Notes: generated by a model not told the origin, from the sequence alone. A stretch of 7,021 bases of DNA from Pseudomonadota bacterium (GCA_021779635.1 JAJYAH010000359.1:1-7021), one strand, 5' to 3'; counted from the stretch's first letter, positions 1 to 6,190 are shown. Numbers and translations are program-made.

Positions 1-1
1 G

Positions 2-334
2 TCGGGAGGCCGAACCGCCACCGCTTCGGAGCGGCTCGCGGCTGCTGCCCGCGGCGACGCATATATCCTGCGCGGAGGATTGGATGCCTGGAAAGCAGCG
101 GGGCTGCCCATTTTAAGGGATCATCGTCGGCCGATCGAAATGATGCGGCAGGTGCAGATCGCCGCAGGCAGTCTTGTGCTTCTTGGTGTTGCATTGGGCG
201 CGCTGCTGCATCCGGGATGCTACGCCCTGTCGGGATTCGTCGACGCCGGTCTGGTCTTTGCCGGAACGAGCGGGACTTGTGGCACGGCAGGGATTCTCGC
301 GCTTGCTCCGTGGAATCGAATGGCTCGGGCCTGA
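2..334 (+). CDS. ygaP: YgaP-like rhodanese with C-terminal membrane anchor (5' end outside window)
   Basis: This is the C-terminal part of a membrane-anchored sulfurtransferase, 110 codons before the TGA at 332-334. The first residues, SGGRT, are the end of a rhodanese active-site loop (CxSGxRT); the catalytic Cys lies just left of the window. Next comes the closing rhodanese segment (ILRGGLDAWKAAGLP), then a DUF2892-type anchor starting at MMRQVQIAAG, with two hydrophobic helices around a Gly/Cys-rich turn and the ending APWNRMARA. From memory this follows E. coli YgaP closely (LMRQVQIAAGG, SGFVGAGLLFAG, MPWNQ). YgaP carries persulfide sulfur on its active-site Cys at the inner membrane. The stop is 19 bp before the TauE/SafE gene, so the two are probably co-transcribed and it may pass sulfane sulfur to the downstream dioxygenase (inference). 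The family call is firm; the physiological acceptor is unknown. Confidence 0.9.
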   Translation, partial: SGGRTATASERLAAAARGDAYILRGGLDAWKAAGLPILRDHRRPIEMMRQVQIAAGSLVLLGVALGALLHPGCYALSGFVDAGLVFAGTSGTCGTAGILALAPWNRMARA

Positions 335-353
335 CAGGGAGCATCGCTGGCCA

Positions 354-1154
354 ATGATAGACTTCCCCGTCGGCATTGCGACCACGATCTCGGGCGGAGT
401 TGTTGGCCTGGTGCTCGGCCTTGTCGGGGGCGGCGGGTCCATCCTCGCAGTTCCACTTCTCGTTTATGCTGTCGGGGTCACCTCGCCACATGTCGCAATC
501 GGCACAAGCGCCATTGCAGTTTCATTGAGCGCGCTCGGCAACGTGGTGAGCCATACCCGCGCCGGAAACGTAAAGTGGCGCTGTGCCGCCGTCTTTGCAT
601 CAGCCGGCATGGTCGGCGCGGTTGCAGGCTCTACAGTCGCCAAAGCACTCGATGGGCAGAAACTCCTGGTCCTGTTCGGCGCGCTAATGATCGTCGTGGG
701 ACTCGCCATGCTGCGCAAACGCAGCGCGGCGGGGAATCCAGAGGTGCGATTGTCGATGACAACGGCGCGCGAGCTTTTGCCACTGCTGCTGAGCATCGGT
801 TTTGCCGTCAGACTGCTGTCGGGTTTCTTCGGAATTGGAGGTGGCTTCCTGATCGTGCCGGGCCTCATGCTTGCGACCGGGATGCCCCTGACGATGGCGA
901 TTGGCACGTCTCTCGTTGCCGTCGCGGCGTTCGGGGCGGCAACTGCAGCGAGCTATGCCGTCTCCGGGATGATCGACTGGTCGATCGCCGGCCTGTTCGT
1001 TCTCGGCGGCCTGGTTGGCGGCATAGCCGGCGTCGCGTTCGGAAAAGCGCTCGCAGCAAGGAAGCAGGCACTCAGTTTGACGTTCGCTGGTCTGGTTATT
1101 CTGGTCGGCCTTTACGTTGTCGCGCGCGGAACGGTGACGCTGTTCGCGACTTGA
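354..1154 (+). CDS. TauE/SafE family sulfite/organosulfonate exporter
   Basis: A 266-aa integral membrane protein of the TauE/SafE family (PF01925), which exports sulfite or small sulfur anions. It has the family's two-fold repeat. Each half opens with a Gly-rich helix break, GLVLGLVGGGGSILAVP near residues 20-38 and LLSGFFGIGGGFLIVPGL near 152-170, followed by the AIGTSxxAV motif (AIGTSAIAVSLSAL and AIGTSLVAVAAFG). About eight hydrophobic segments are visible and the length is normal. I chose the ATG at 354 because MIDFPVGIATTISGG is a typical start and an AGGGAG stretch lies about 12 bp upstream. The frame stays open back to 174, but that part overlaps the rhodanese in another frame and is not family-like. 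Flanked by a rhodanese and a persulfide dioxygenase, its likely job is removing sulfite made by the dioxygenase (inference). The substrate cannot be read from sequence. Confidence 0.92.
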   Translation: MIDFPVGIATTISGGVVGLVLGLVGGGGSILAVPLLVYAVGVTSPHVAIGTSAIAVSLSALGNVVSHTRAGNVKWRCAAVFASAGMVGAVAGSTVAKALDGQKLLVLFGALMIVVGLAMLRKRSAAGNPEVRLSMTTARELLPLLLSIGFAVRLLSGFFGIGGGFLIVPGLMLATGMPLTMAIGTSLVAVAAFGAATAASYAVSGMIDWSIAGLFVLGGLVGGIAGVAFGKALAARKQALSLTFAGLVILVGLYVVARGTVTLFAT

Positions 1155-1186
1155 ACATCTCTTGTCTCTGAAAGGACGGATGCATA

Positions 1187-2104
1187 ATGCAGTCTGCGTT
1201 GCAGGGGCGTCCAATTGTCAAGGGGTTCTTCGACAAGCGCACCTTCAGTGTGCAGTACGTTGTCGCGGATCCCGAGACCCGGCATTGCGCCATCATCGAC
1301 CCCGTTCTCGATTTTGATGAAAAGTCCGGCTCAACGGCCACGTGGTCGGCCAATGAGCTACTCGATCATGTGCGGAACGAGGGCTACACGCTCGAATGGA
1401 TTCTCGACACGCATCCGCATGCCGATCACTTCTCGGCAGCGGGCTATCTCAAGGACAAAACGGCCGTCCCGACTGCGATCGGCCAAAAGGTCGTCGAAGT
1501 TCAGAAGCTCTGGAAAGAAATCTACAATTACCCCGACACTTTCCCGACCGATGGTTCGCAATGGGACAAGCTGTTCGTCGATGGCGAGCGGTTCAAAATC
1601 GGCAATTGCGAGGTCGAGGTGATGTTTACGCCGGGGCATACGCTTGCCTCGATCGCCTACGGTGTCGGAGATGCAATCTTCGTTCATGACACCCTGTTCC
1701 AACCAGACTTCGGAACGGCACGCGCCGACTTTCCTGGAGGTGACGCGCGCGCGCTTTGGAGAAGTATCCAGAGGATTCTTGCGTTGCCAGATGACACCAG
1801 GGTCTTCACAGGACACGACTACATGCCAGGCGGACGCGAGCCGGCTTGGGAAAGTACGGTAGGACAGCAGAAATCCGAAAACATTCACCTTAAAGAGGCG
1901 AAGACGGAGTCTGAGTTCGTGGTCCTTCGGCAGGCTCGTGACCAGAAACTGCCTATGCCGAAACTGATACTGCAATGGCTGCAAGTGAACATTTGGGGTG
2001 GCAGGCTGCCCGAACCAGAGTCGAACGGCCGGCGCTACCTCAAAATCTCGATTGGTGCGCTCGAAGGCGCGCCCTGGAATGAAGGAGACCATTATGAACA
2101 TTAA
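1187..2104 (+). CDS. ETHE1/Blh-like persulfide dioxygenase (MBL fold)
   Basis: A 305-aa metallo-beta-lactamase-fold protein, probably a non-haem iron persulfide dioxygenase that oxidises glutathione persulfide to sulfite in the cytoplasm. Visible metal ligands are the THPHADH motif (H76, H78, D80, H81), H151 in TPGHT, D168 in VHDTL and H210 in TGHDY. In ETHE1 the iron is held by the equivalents of H76, H151 and D168. The GTARADF stretch (R179, D181) matches the GxxRxDF signature that separates persulfide dioxygenases from glyoxalase II. It is longer than human ETHE1 (about 254 aa) because of a C-terminal extension after residue 225, as in the Blh proteins of BigR-type operons. The ATG at 1187 follows AAAGGA by 10 bp. 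Its last 11 bp overlap the next rhodanese, suggesting translational coupling. Family assignment is firm; the exact substrate is inferred. Confidence 0.93.
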   Translation: MQSALQGRPIVKGFFDKRTFSVQYVVADPETRHCAIIDPVLDFDEKSGSTATWSANELLDHVRNEGYTLEWILDTHPHADHFSAAGYLKDKTAVPTAIGQKVVEVQKLWKEIYNYPDTFPTDGSQWDKLFVDGERFKIGNCEVEVMFTPGHTLASIAYGVGDAIFVHDTLFQPDFGTARADFPGGDARALWRSIQRILALPDDTRVFTGHDYMPGGREPAWESTVGQQKSENIHLKEAKTESEFVVLRQARDQKLPMPKLILQWLQVNIWGGRLPEPESNGRRYLKISIGALEGAPWNEGDHYEH

Positions 2105-2483
2105 GAGCGCAAAAGAACTCGTCGCCTCGGCCAATGCGGATGTCGTGACACTATCGGCGGACGCCGCCGTGAAATTGATGGACGATCCAGATGTCGTATT
2201 CGTCGACGTTCGGGAAACCGACGAATGGAAAAAGACAGGCACCCTTAAAGGTGCGGTGCATGCTCCACGCGGCTTCCTGGAATTCGACGCTGATCCCAAC
2301 AGCCCAACCCATGTGAAGGCCCTGAGCAGCGGCAAGCGACTAGTACTCTATTGTGCTTCCGGGAATCGATCGGCTCTGTCTGCAAAGACGCTAAAGAGTA
2401 AGGGTATCCCCAACGTCTCGCATGTAGCCGGCGGCTTTCCGGCGCTGCAAAAGGCCGGCGGCGAAACTGAAAGCGCTGCGTGA
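2094..2483 (+). CDS. Single-domain rhodanese sulfurtransferase
   Basis: A 129-aa cytoplasmic single-domain rhodanese. The opening strand VVFVDVRETDEW (residues 34-45), the AVHAPRG segment (54-60), the active-site loop CASGNRS with catalytic Cys87, and the closing VAGGFPALQKAGG (111-123) are all present and in order. The active loop fits CxxGxR exactly, so it should be catalytic, moving sulfane sulfur between thiols such as glutathione, thiosulfate or protein cysteines. I chose the ATG at 2094 because GAAGGAG lies six bases upstream and MNIKSAKELV is a typical start. An in-frame ATG at 2079 sits on the SD sequence itself. It overlaps the dioxygenase stop by 11 bp, the usual coupling of rhodanese with persulfide dioxygenase; in some bacteria the two are fused. 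It probably supplies glutathione persulfide to, or removes product from, that enzyme (inference). Confidence 0.93.
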   Translation: MNIKSAKELVASANADVVTLSADAAVKLMDDPDVVFVDVRETDEWKKTGTLKGAVHAPRGFLEFDADPNSPTHVKALSSGKRLVLYCASGNRSALSAKTLKSKGIPNVSHVAGGFPALQKAGGETESAA

Positions 2484-2516
2484 AACCGATCATGACTATC
2501 AGTCAGAAATCTAGCC

Positions 2517-2523
2517 AGAAGGA
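2517..2523 (+). promoter_or_regulatory. Ribosome binding site of the 39-codon membrane microprotein
   Basis: AGAAGGA lies nine bases before the ATG at 2533. It is the main evidence, with the composition of the product, that this very short frame is translated. A second ATG directly follows the first at 2536, so the start could be three bases later. Confidence 0.6.
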
Positions 2524-2532
2524 TACAGAACA

Positions 2533-2652
2533 ATGATGGATGGCGTGAGTGGAGGAATGATGTGGGGCATGGGCCTCATATGGATTGTCGTCATAGTGGT
2601 GCTGGTGTTAGCAGGTGCGGCGCTCGCCAAATACCTGTTCTCTGGCCGATAG
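2533..2652 (+). CDS. 39-aa Met-rich single-span membrane microprotein
   Basis: A 39-codon frame from ATG at 2533 to TAG at 2650-2652. The product begins MMDGVSGGMMWGMG, with five Met and many Gly in 14 residues. It continues into one strongly hydrophobic helix (about residues 15-33, LIWIVVIVVLVLAGAALA) and ends in a short basic tail KYLFSGR. Similar Met/Gly-led one-helix proteins are common in proteobacterial sulfur, copper and stress operons (from memory) and have no known function. An AGAAGGA ribosome binding site lies nine bases upstream. The gene follows the rhodanese by 49 bp on the same strand, so it is likely the last gene of the operon. The Met cluster could bind Cu(I) or the helix could accompany the exporter; both are inference. 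The basic tail after the helix suggests the C terminus is cytoplasmic. Confidence 0.72.
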   Translation: MMDGVSGGMMWGMGLIWIVVIVVLVLAGAALAKYLFSGR

Positions 2653-2677
2653 GCGAGAGCGTTAATTGGCCGCGCGG

Positions 2678-2692
2678 CGCCGGCGACCGGCG
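2678..2692 (+). terminator. GC-rich hairpin after the sulfur operon (weak terminator candidate)
   Basis: CGCCGG, a three-base CGA loop, then CCGGCG form a perfect 6-bp stem 25 bp after the microprotein stop. No T-run follows on the plus strand, where the next bases are AAACTGAAAAG, so it is not a classical intrinsic terminator. It could stabilise the 3' end of the operon message. Confidence 0.3.
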
Positions 2693-2706
2693 AAACTGAA
2701 AAGAGG

Positions 2707-2742
2707 CCCTGATTGACCGGGAATTCCCGATGTTTCTCAGGG
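2707..2742. repeat. Nested inverted repeat with a perfect 12-bp palindrome at its centre
   Basis: CCCTGA (2707-2712) pairs with TCAGGG (2737-2742), and between them lies the perfect palindrome CGGGAATTCCCG (2718-2729). The two arms are separated from the centre by 5 and 7 unpaired bases. It sits between the end of the plus-strand sulfur operon and the end of the minus-strand gene at 2819, so it may be a bidirectional transcription end or a dimeric protein site. No T-run accompanies it. Confidence 0.35.
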
Positions 2743-2818
2743 GGCTCCGTTGGCCGCGATTTTACAGTCAGCGCGAACGATGCAACAAATCATAAATGCG
2801 AACGTGCTTGAACGTCGC

Positions 2819-3556
2819 TTAAGGATAAACCTGAAATGCCTCCACCAGCACACAGCGATTGCCGCTCTTGCGCACGGCACCTGAAATTGTCCAGCCTACA
2901 CGACAAAGTTTGGTAGCCTGCTCGGTTAGCAGGATGGGCCCGTAATCCTCACCGTCGTCATCATCCTGCAGCCAAATTCGGCCAGGCTCGACTTTGGTGA
3001 TTGAAAATCGTCCTTCGATGTCCGAATTTTTTGGCACATGGCGACCGGTTGTGAGGTCGTAAAGAAGCGCCGAGAGCTTTTCTGCGGCCGGTAGATTGCG
3101 CGCCGCATCGGCTCCTTGCGCAATTGTCAAAGCCGCGTCATCGGTCCCGACATAGTCGTGCTCCGCGAGCCACTTCGCCAGCTTCTTCATGACGGTGCCG
3201 GATGCCCGCAATGTATCGGCGCCAGCCAAGACCTTGCTGACCATGAAGTAGTTCAGAAACTCACCGACATTCTCGAGAATATGCTCGGGGCCGACCATAT
3301 CGCAGAACTCGCGATGCTGCTCTCCCTCGGCGTTGAAGAGCTTGTCGAAGCGCGCTCGTTCGAACTGGTTGAGCGAGTTTGCCGCGTAGCTGTTGAGGCT
3401 CTGTGTGAACAACACGATCACCTCGGTATATCGGGCATGGGTTTTCGGCGCCAAGCGGCCCCTCTCCATGCGGAGATATTCCGCAAGGACTTCCGAGATT
3501 GTCAGTCTATGGCCCATGGCTGCCTGCCCAGGATCGAAATCCAGTTTTCCTGCCAT
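2819..3556 (-). CDS. Uncharacterised protein with recombinase-like core-binding domain, no catalytic domain
   Basis: A 245-aa protein I recognise only as a conserved hypothetical. Residues 18-60 (LTISEVLAEYLRMERGRLAPKTHARYTEVIVLF) resemble the helical SAM-like core-binding domain that starts phage-type tyrosine recombinases. Helices continue to about residue 135, including EFLNYFMVSKVLAG and TVMKKLAKWLAEHDYV. No R...HxxR...Y catalytic set follows. The C terminus (about 180-245) is strand-rich and ends GPILLTEQATKLCRVGWTISGAVRKSG...VEAFQVYP, preceded by an acidic run LQDDDDGED at 196-204. It therefore looks like a DNA-binding or structural derivative rather than an integrase (inference). The ATG at 3556 follows AAGGGG by about six bases. 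It diverges from the gene at 3721 across 164 bp, so both may share a control region. Lone Cys residues show no metal-binding pattern. Confidence 0.75.
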   Translation of the reverse strand: MAGKLDFDPGQAAMGHRLTISEVLAEYLRMERGRLAPKTHARYTEVIVLFTQSLNSYAANSLNQFERARFDKLFNAEGEQHREFCDMVGPEHILENVGEFLNYFMVSKVLAGADTLRASGTVMKKLAKWLAEHDYVGTDDAALTIAQGADAARNLPAAEKLSALLYDLTTGRHVPKNSDIEGRFSITKVEPGRIWLQDDDDGEDYGPILLTEQATKLCRVGWTISGAVRKSGNRCVLVEAFQVYP

Positions 3557-3652
3557 GGAAGCCCCTTATCGGTCATCTTCCCGCCAAGGAAAATCCTAAC
3601 ACGAAAGACGGCTCGATGAAACGAGACGGTCTCTACCGAAGCTCATGGCTGG

Positions 3653-3681
3653 TTGCCGTGTGTCGGGAAAAGCGAGATTAT
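3653..3681 (+). promoter_or_regulatory. Candidate promoter for the 414-aa gene
   Basis: TTGCCG (3653-3658) and GATTAT (3676-3681) are separated by 17 bp, each matching four of six bases of the sigma-70 consensus. They lie 39 bp before the ATG at 3721, inside the divergent intergenic region. This is a consensus match only and could be chance. Confidence 0.25.
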
Positions 3682-3720
3682 TGCGATCCGAGATCAAGTC
3701 GTTTGAACGAGGCGGCAGTG

Positions 3721-4965
3721 ATGGTGGAACGGAAGTGGCAATTCAAAACAAAGTTCCGAGCCAAGGCCTTCGGCTGGCGCGGCTCGCGCTTGGCCATCAG
3801 CCGCCTTAAGGAAGCCGTCTCCGAAATCAAAGCGACCGCGAAATCCGACCCGGTCGCGGCAGGCGATGGGGCAGTATCGTTGATGGAGCGCATCTGGCCG
3901 GCGTTTCAGGATATCGACACCTCCTCGGGAGCGCTTGGGACGGCGGTCGCGCGTACGCTGGACGAATTGATCCCGATCCTCATCGACGCCCCGGCCGTTC
4001 ATTCGACAAGAAGCAAGTGGCTCACGCGATTGTTTGAGGCGGTCCAGGACGATGGCGTCCAGTACCTGTCGCCGGTCGAAAATCGGTTTGGTGAAATTGC
4101 CCGGTACCCGGATCTGACCCACACGTTTGCCGATGAGCTCCTGCCTTTGTTACGCCAAGTCTGGTCTGATCAAAAACACTTCGAGTATGTTAGCGGGACG
4201 GCAATCTGCCTATCGTGCCTGCTCGAAGCCGGCCGCTACGCCGAGCTTGCGGAGTTGCTGGCTAAGCAGCGAATGAAGTTCTGGTCGTGGCAGCGGTTTG
4301 GAGCCGAGGCTTTGCTGAGACAGGGGCGGTGGGAAGAGGCGGTCGCATTTGCCGATTCTGTCCGCGACGCCAGGAATCCGGGCTACGACAAGATATCCAT
4401 CGATCTGTTTTGCGAGAAAGTTCTCATCCAGCAGGGCCGTTCGGATGAGGCGTACCGTCGTTTTGGTCTCGGCGCAGCAACCGGCACCACCAATCTTGCC
4501 ATCTATCGCTCCCTGGTTCGCACCTATCCGGAGCGCAACCGCCGTCAGCTGCTGCTCGACCTGATCAAGACTCGCGGTGATAAGGGCAAATGGTTTGCCG
4601 CTGCAAAGGACGCAGGCTTCCTTGACATCGCGCTCGAATGCGCAGCCCTGCACAACGCGGACCCTTCAACGCTGGTTAGGGCGGCACGAGATTTCTGCGG
4701 CAAGGAGCCCAAGTTTGCCGCGACCGTTGCGCTGTTCGCGGTCACGCATTTGCTCACGGGCGGCGGCTATGATCCGCCGGTGTCGGACGTCAACGAAGCC
4801 GTCAAACATCTCTTTGCGGCAGCAAGACAGATTGGCGCCGTCGGTTGGGCCCAACAGGAACTTGGCAGATTGGCTGCATCTCCATGCATTCCCGGCCGCG
4901 AGATATTCCAGCAAACCGCAAAGGCCGCATTGTCGCGATACGACGCCGAGACGGCCTCTCCCTAG
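3721..4965 (+). CDS. Uncharacterised 414-aa helical, TPR-like repeat protein
   Basis: A 414-aa soluble, almost entirely helical protein of unknown function. From about residue 110 it shows helix-turn-helix pairs of the TPR/alpha-solenoid kind: AICLSCLLEAGRYAELAELLAKQRM, FGAEALLRQGRWEEAVAFAD, CEKVLIQQGRSDEAYRRFGL and AKDAGFLDIALECAALHNAD, each ending in a Gly or Ala turn. The basic N terminus (KWQFKTKFRAKAFGWRGSRLA) precedes the repeats. There is no signal peptide, membrane span or catalytic motif I can name. I recall similar conserved hypothetical proteins, possibly allied to DUF6880, but cannot verify this. The ATG at 3721 is chosen because GAGG lies eight bases upstream and the protein looks family-like from there. 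The frame is open back to 3499, but that stretch overlaps the divergent gene and looks non-coding. Such solenoids usually scaffold protein partners; its divergent neighbour is the obvious candidate (inference). Confidence 0.8.
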   Translation: MVERKWQFKTKFRAKAFGWRGSRLAISRLKEAVSEIKATAKSDPVAAGDGAVSLMERIWPAFQDIDTSSGALGTAVARTLDELIPILIDAPAVHSTRSKWLTRLFEAVQDDGVQYLSPVENRFGEIARYPDLTHTFADELLPLLRQVWSDQKHFEYVSGTAICLSCLLEAGRYAELAELLAKQRMKFWSWQRFGAEALLRQGRWEEAVAFADSVRDARNPGYDKISIDLFCEKVLIQQGRSDEAYRRFGLGAATGTTNLAIYRSLVRTYPERNRRQLLLDLIKTRGDKGKWFAAAKDAGFLDIALECAALHNADPSTLVRAARDFCGKEPKFAATVALFAVTHLLTGGGYDPPVSDVNEAVKHLFAAARQIGAVGWAQQELGRLAASPCIPGREIFQQTAKAALSRYDAETASP

Positions 4966-5028
4966 CCGCAGTCCTCACGAAATAAGTTGTCGAGACGTTC
5001 CCCGGGTGATCGCTGCGGTGCTCCAACG

Positions 5029-5751
5029 TCACCCAGCTCCGGGCATCGTATCCTGGTAAGCGACCTGCTCCATCAACCCGCTCGCAAGGGCAACTCGATA
5101 GATAGCCTCCGCGAAACGGCGGTCATCGATCAACTCCTCGCGCCGATTGCGGAGCAACTGCGGCGTGTCCGCAATCGCATCCTCTATAAGCTCAATGTCG
5201 AGCGGCACCAGGACGCCGGCCGTCATGGCGAAACCCTCGGCAGTATAGAGCCGAGTGGCCAGCGCTACCCCGTCCGGGAGCGAACTCTCAAGGCCCTCAT
5301 CGACTAGCCAGAACTCGCCGCCGCGGAACAAGTCCTCGACGATCAAGCCAGCAACGTCGTGTCGGCGTAAAATACCGATGATCGAGAAGCGCGCGCGGCG
5401 CATTGCCTCCAGCACGAATCCCTCGTCAGACTCGGGCGCCAATCGTACAGCTCTGGCATAACGGTCAATCGCCCGCGAGCGGTCCTTCGGTGCGGTATGG
5501 ATAGTAAGGTCGAACGCCAGAGTCAGGTCGTTCATGCTATCGAGGACCAGCGTCTTGCCCTGAGCCAGGCCCAGGCGTCGAGCCTGGGATATGATCGCAT
5601 CCTTGGACAGGAAATCCAGCGCGGCGGAATGATGCTGCTTGCTGATTTCCCGGAAATGGCGGTAACGGATAAGCACCTCGGCGCGGCTCAATAAGACCGC
5701 AGGCTTCGCAACGGCGCTTTCTTCCCGAAGAGCGAGGGCGGTGGAAACCAT
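5029..5751 (-). CDS. Conserved hypothetical protein, 240 aa
   Basis: A 240-aa protein without a recognisable catalytic motif. I recognise it as a type of conserved hypothetical seen in alphaproteobacteria but know no function. The N-terminal half is helical and basic (SRAEVLIRYRHFREISKQHHSAALDFLSKDAIISQARRLGL), with clustered His at 40-41. The middle is mixed: LVLDSMNDLTLAFDLTIHTA near 68-87, then AIDRYARAVRLAPESDEGFVLEAM near 94-117. A strand-rich part follows (FSIIGILRRHDVAGLIVEDLFRGGEFWLVDEGLE). The C terminus is helical (ELIDDRRFAEAIYRVALASGLMEQV). I place the start at 5751 because a strong GGAGGT lies four bases before that ATG; an in-frame ATG at 5805 would add an Arg-rich, unlikely leader. 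A weak promoter-like pair (TTGCCA, 19 bp, TGGAAT) lies upstream on the minus strand at 5853-5823. It ends 63 bp from the convergent 414-aa gene. Confidence 0.78.
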   Translation of the reverse strand: MVSTALALREESAVAKPAVLLSRAEVLIRYRHFREISKQHHSAALDFLSKDAIISQARRLGLAQGKTLVLDSMNDLTLAFDLTIHTAPKDRSRAIDRYARAVRLAPESDEGFVLEAMRRARFSIIGILRRHDVAGLIVEDLFRGGEFWLVDEGLESSLPDGVALATRLYTAEGFAMTAGVLVPLDIELIEDAIADTPQLLRNRREELIDDRRFAEAIYRVALASGLMEQVAYQDTMPGAG

Positions 5752-5900
5752 GTGACCTCCACGTTTGACGATGGCGCGACTGCGTGCACGACGACGCAGC
5801 ACCAAAGTTACGGTCCGTTTTTATTCCAGCATGCTGATTCGGGGAATTGGCAAAAGCTCACAAATGCAAAATCGCGTGCAACTTCGACCCTACGCCTAAA

Positions 5901-6149
5901 GTTTGTCAGCGTATGCTCTCGATCCCGCCCAGTCTGTCAGTGTCGCGAGCGGTACAATATCTGAAGGGACGCAGTTCGCTCAAATTATTGAGCGAGTTCG
6001 GGATATTGCGCAAACGCTATTGGGGCCAGCACCTATGAGCGAGGGGATATTGGGTTGTCAGCAGCGGCAACGTGACCGATGAAATGTGGGCGGAATACAT
6101 CAAAAACCAAACTCCGCCTGAGCCAGACGACAGTTTCAATGTGACATGA
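5901..6149 (+). pseudogene. tnpA: IS200/IS605-family transposase TnpA remnant (truncated, in-frame stop)
   Basis: The C-terminal two thirds of a Y1 (HUH) transposase in one frame: MLSIPPSLSVSRAVQYLKGRSSLKLLSEF, then LRKRYWGQHL, a stop, and ARGYWVVSSGNVTDEMWAEYIKNQ to the natural TGA at 6147-6149. The stop at 6036-6038 (TGA) replaces the Trp (TGG) expected in the family's WGQHLWARGYW stretch, so it is a single G-to-A nonsense change without a frameshift. The Tyr in AEYIKNQ (6096-6098) is at the place of the catalytic tyrosine. The N terminus with the HUH histidines is missing: upstream of about 5910 the translation no longer resembles TnpA. The element is therefore dead twice over. Family transposases are about 130-150 aa; roughly 80 residues remain. 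It lies between a conserved gene and an island attachment site. Confidence 0.85.
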
Positions 6150-6154
6150 GGTAA

Positions 6155-6190
6155 GTCCGCCGACGGGCGGACCGATCCGGCTTTAAGCCG
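6155..6190 (+). repeat. Two adjacent inverted repeats downstream of tnpA
   Basis: GTCCGCC, four bases, GGCGGAC (6155-6172) is a perfect 7-bp stem, and CGGCTTTAAGCCG (6178-6190) is a 6-bp palindrome around one base. They lie between the tnpA stop and the right-end hairpin and probably belong to the 3' noncoding part of the insertion sequence. Confidence 0.55.

Noticed and set aside
174..353. 60-codon upstream extension of the TauE/SafE frame
   Set aside because: It overlaps the YgaP-like gene in another frame, does not resemble the family, and a better start lies at 354.
684..1214. Long minus-strand open frames across the TauE/SafE gene
   Set aside because: They are antisense shadows caused by high GC; the products are Arg/Gln-rich with no domain, while the plus strand has a clear family match.
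1358..2335. 325-codon minus-strand frame across the dioxygenase and rhodanese genes
   Set aside because: It is antisense to two well recognised genes and has no family-like sequence.
2459..2701. 14-bp direct repeat CGGCGAAACTGAAA at 2459-2472 and 2688-2701
   Set aside because: One copy is inside the rhodanese coding end; a single 14-bp match in 7 kb of GC-rich DNA is only mildly unlikely, and there is no third copy or structure.
3499..3720. Upstream extension of the 414-aa gene, including an ATG at 3616
   Set aside because: The first part is antisense to the divergent gene and the rest has no good ribosome binding site; family-like sequence and GAGG support 3721.
4966..5018. CCGCAG and CTGCGG inverted pair between the convergent genes as a terminator
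   Set aside because: The arms are only 6 bp and 41 bases apart, with no T-run.
5752..5805. 18-codon Arg-rich N-terminal extension of the minus-strand 240-aa gene
   Set aside because: The strong GGAGGT lies inside this stretch, just before the ATG at 5751.
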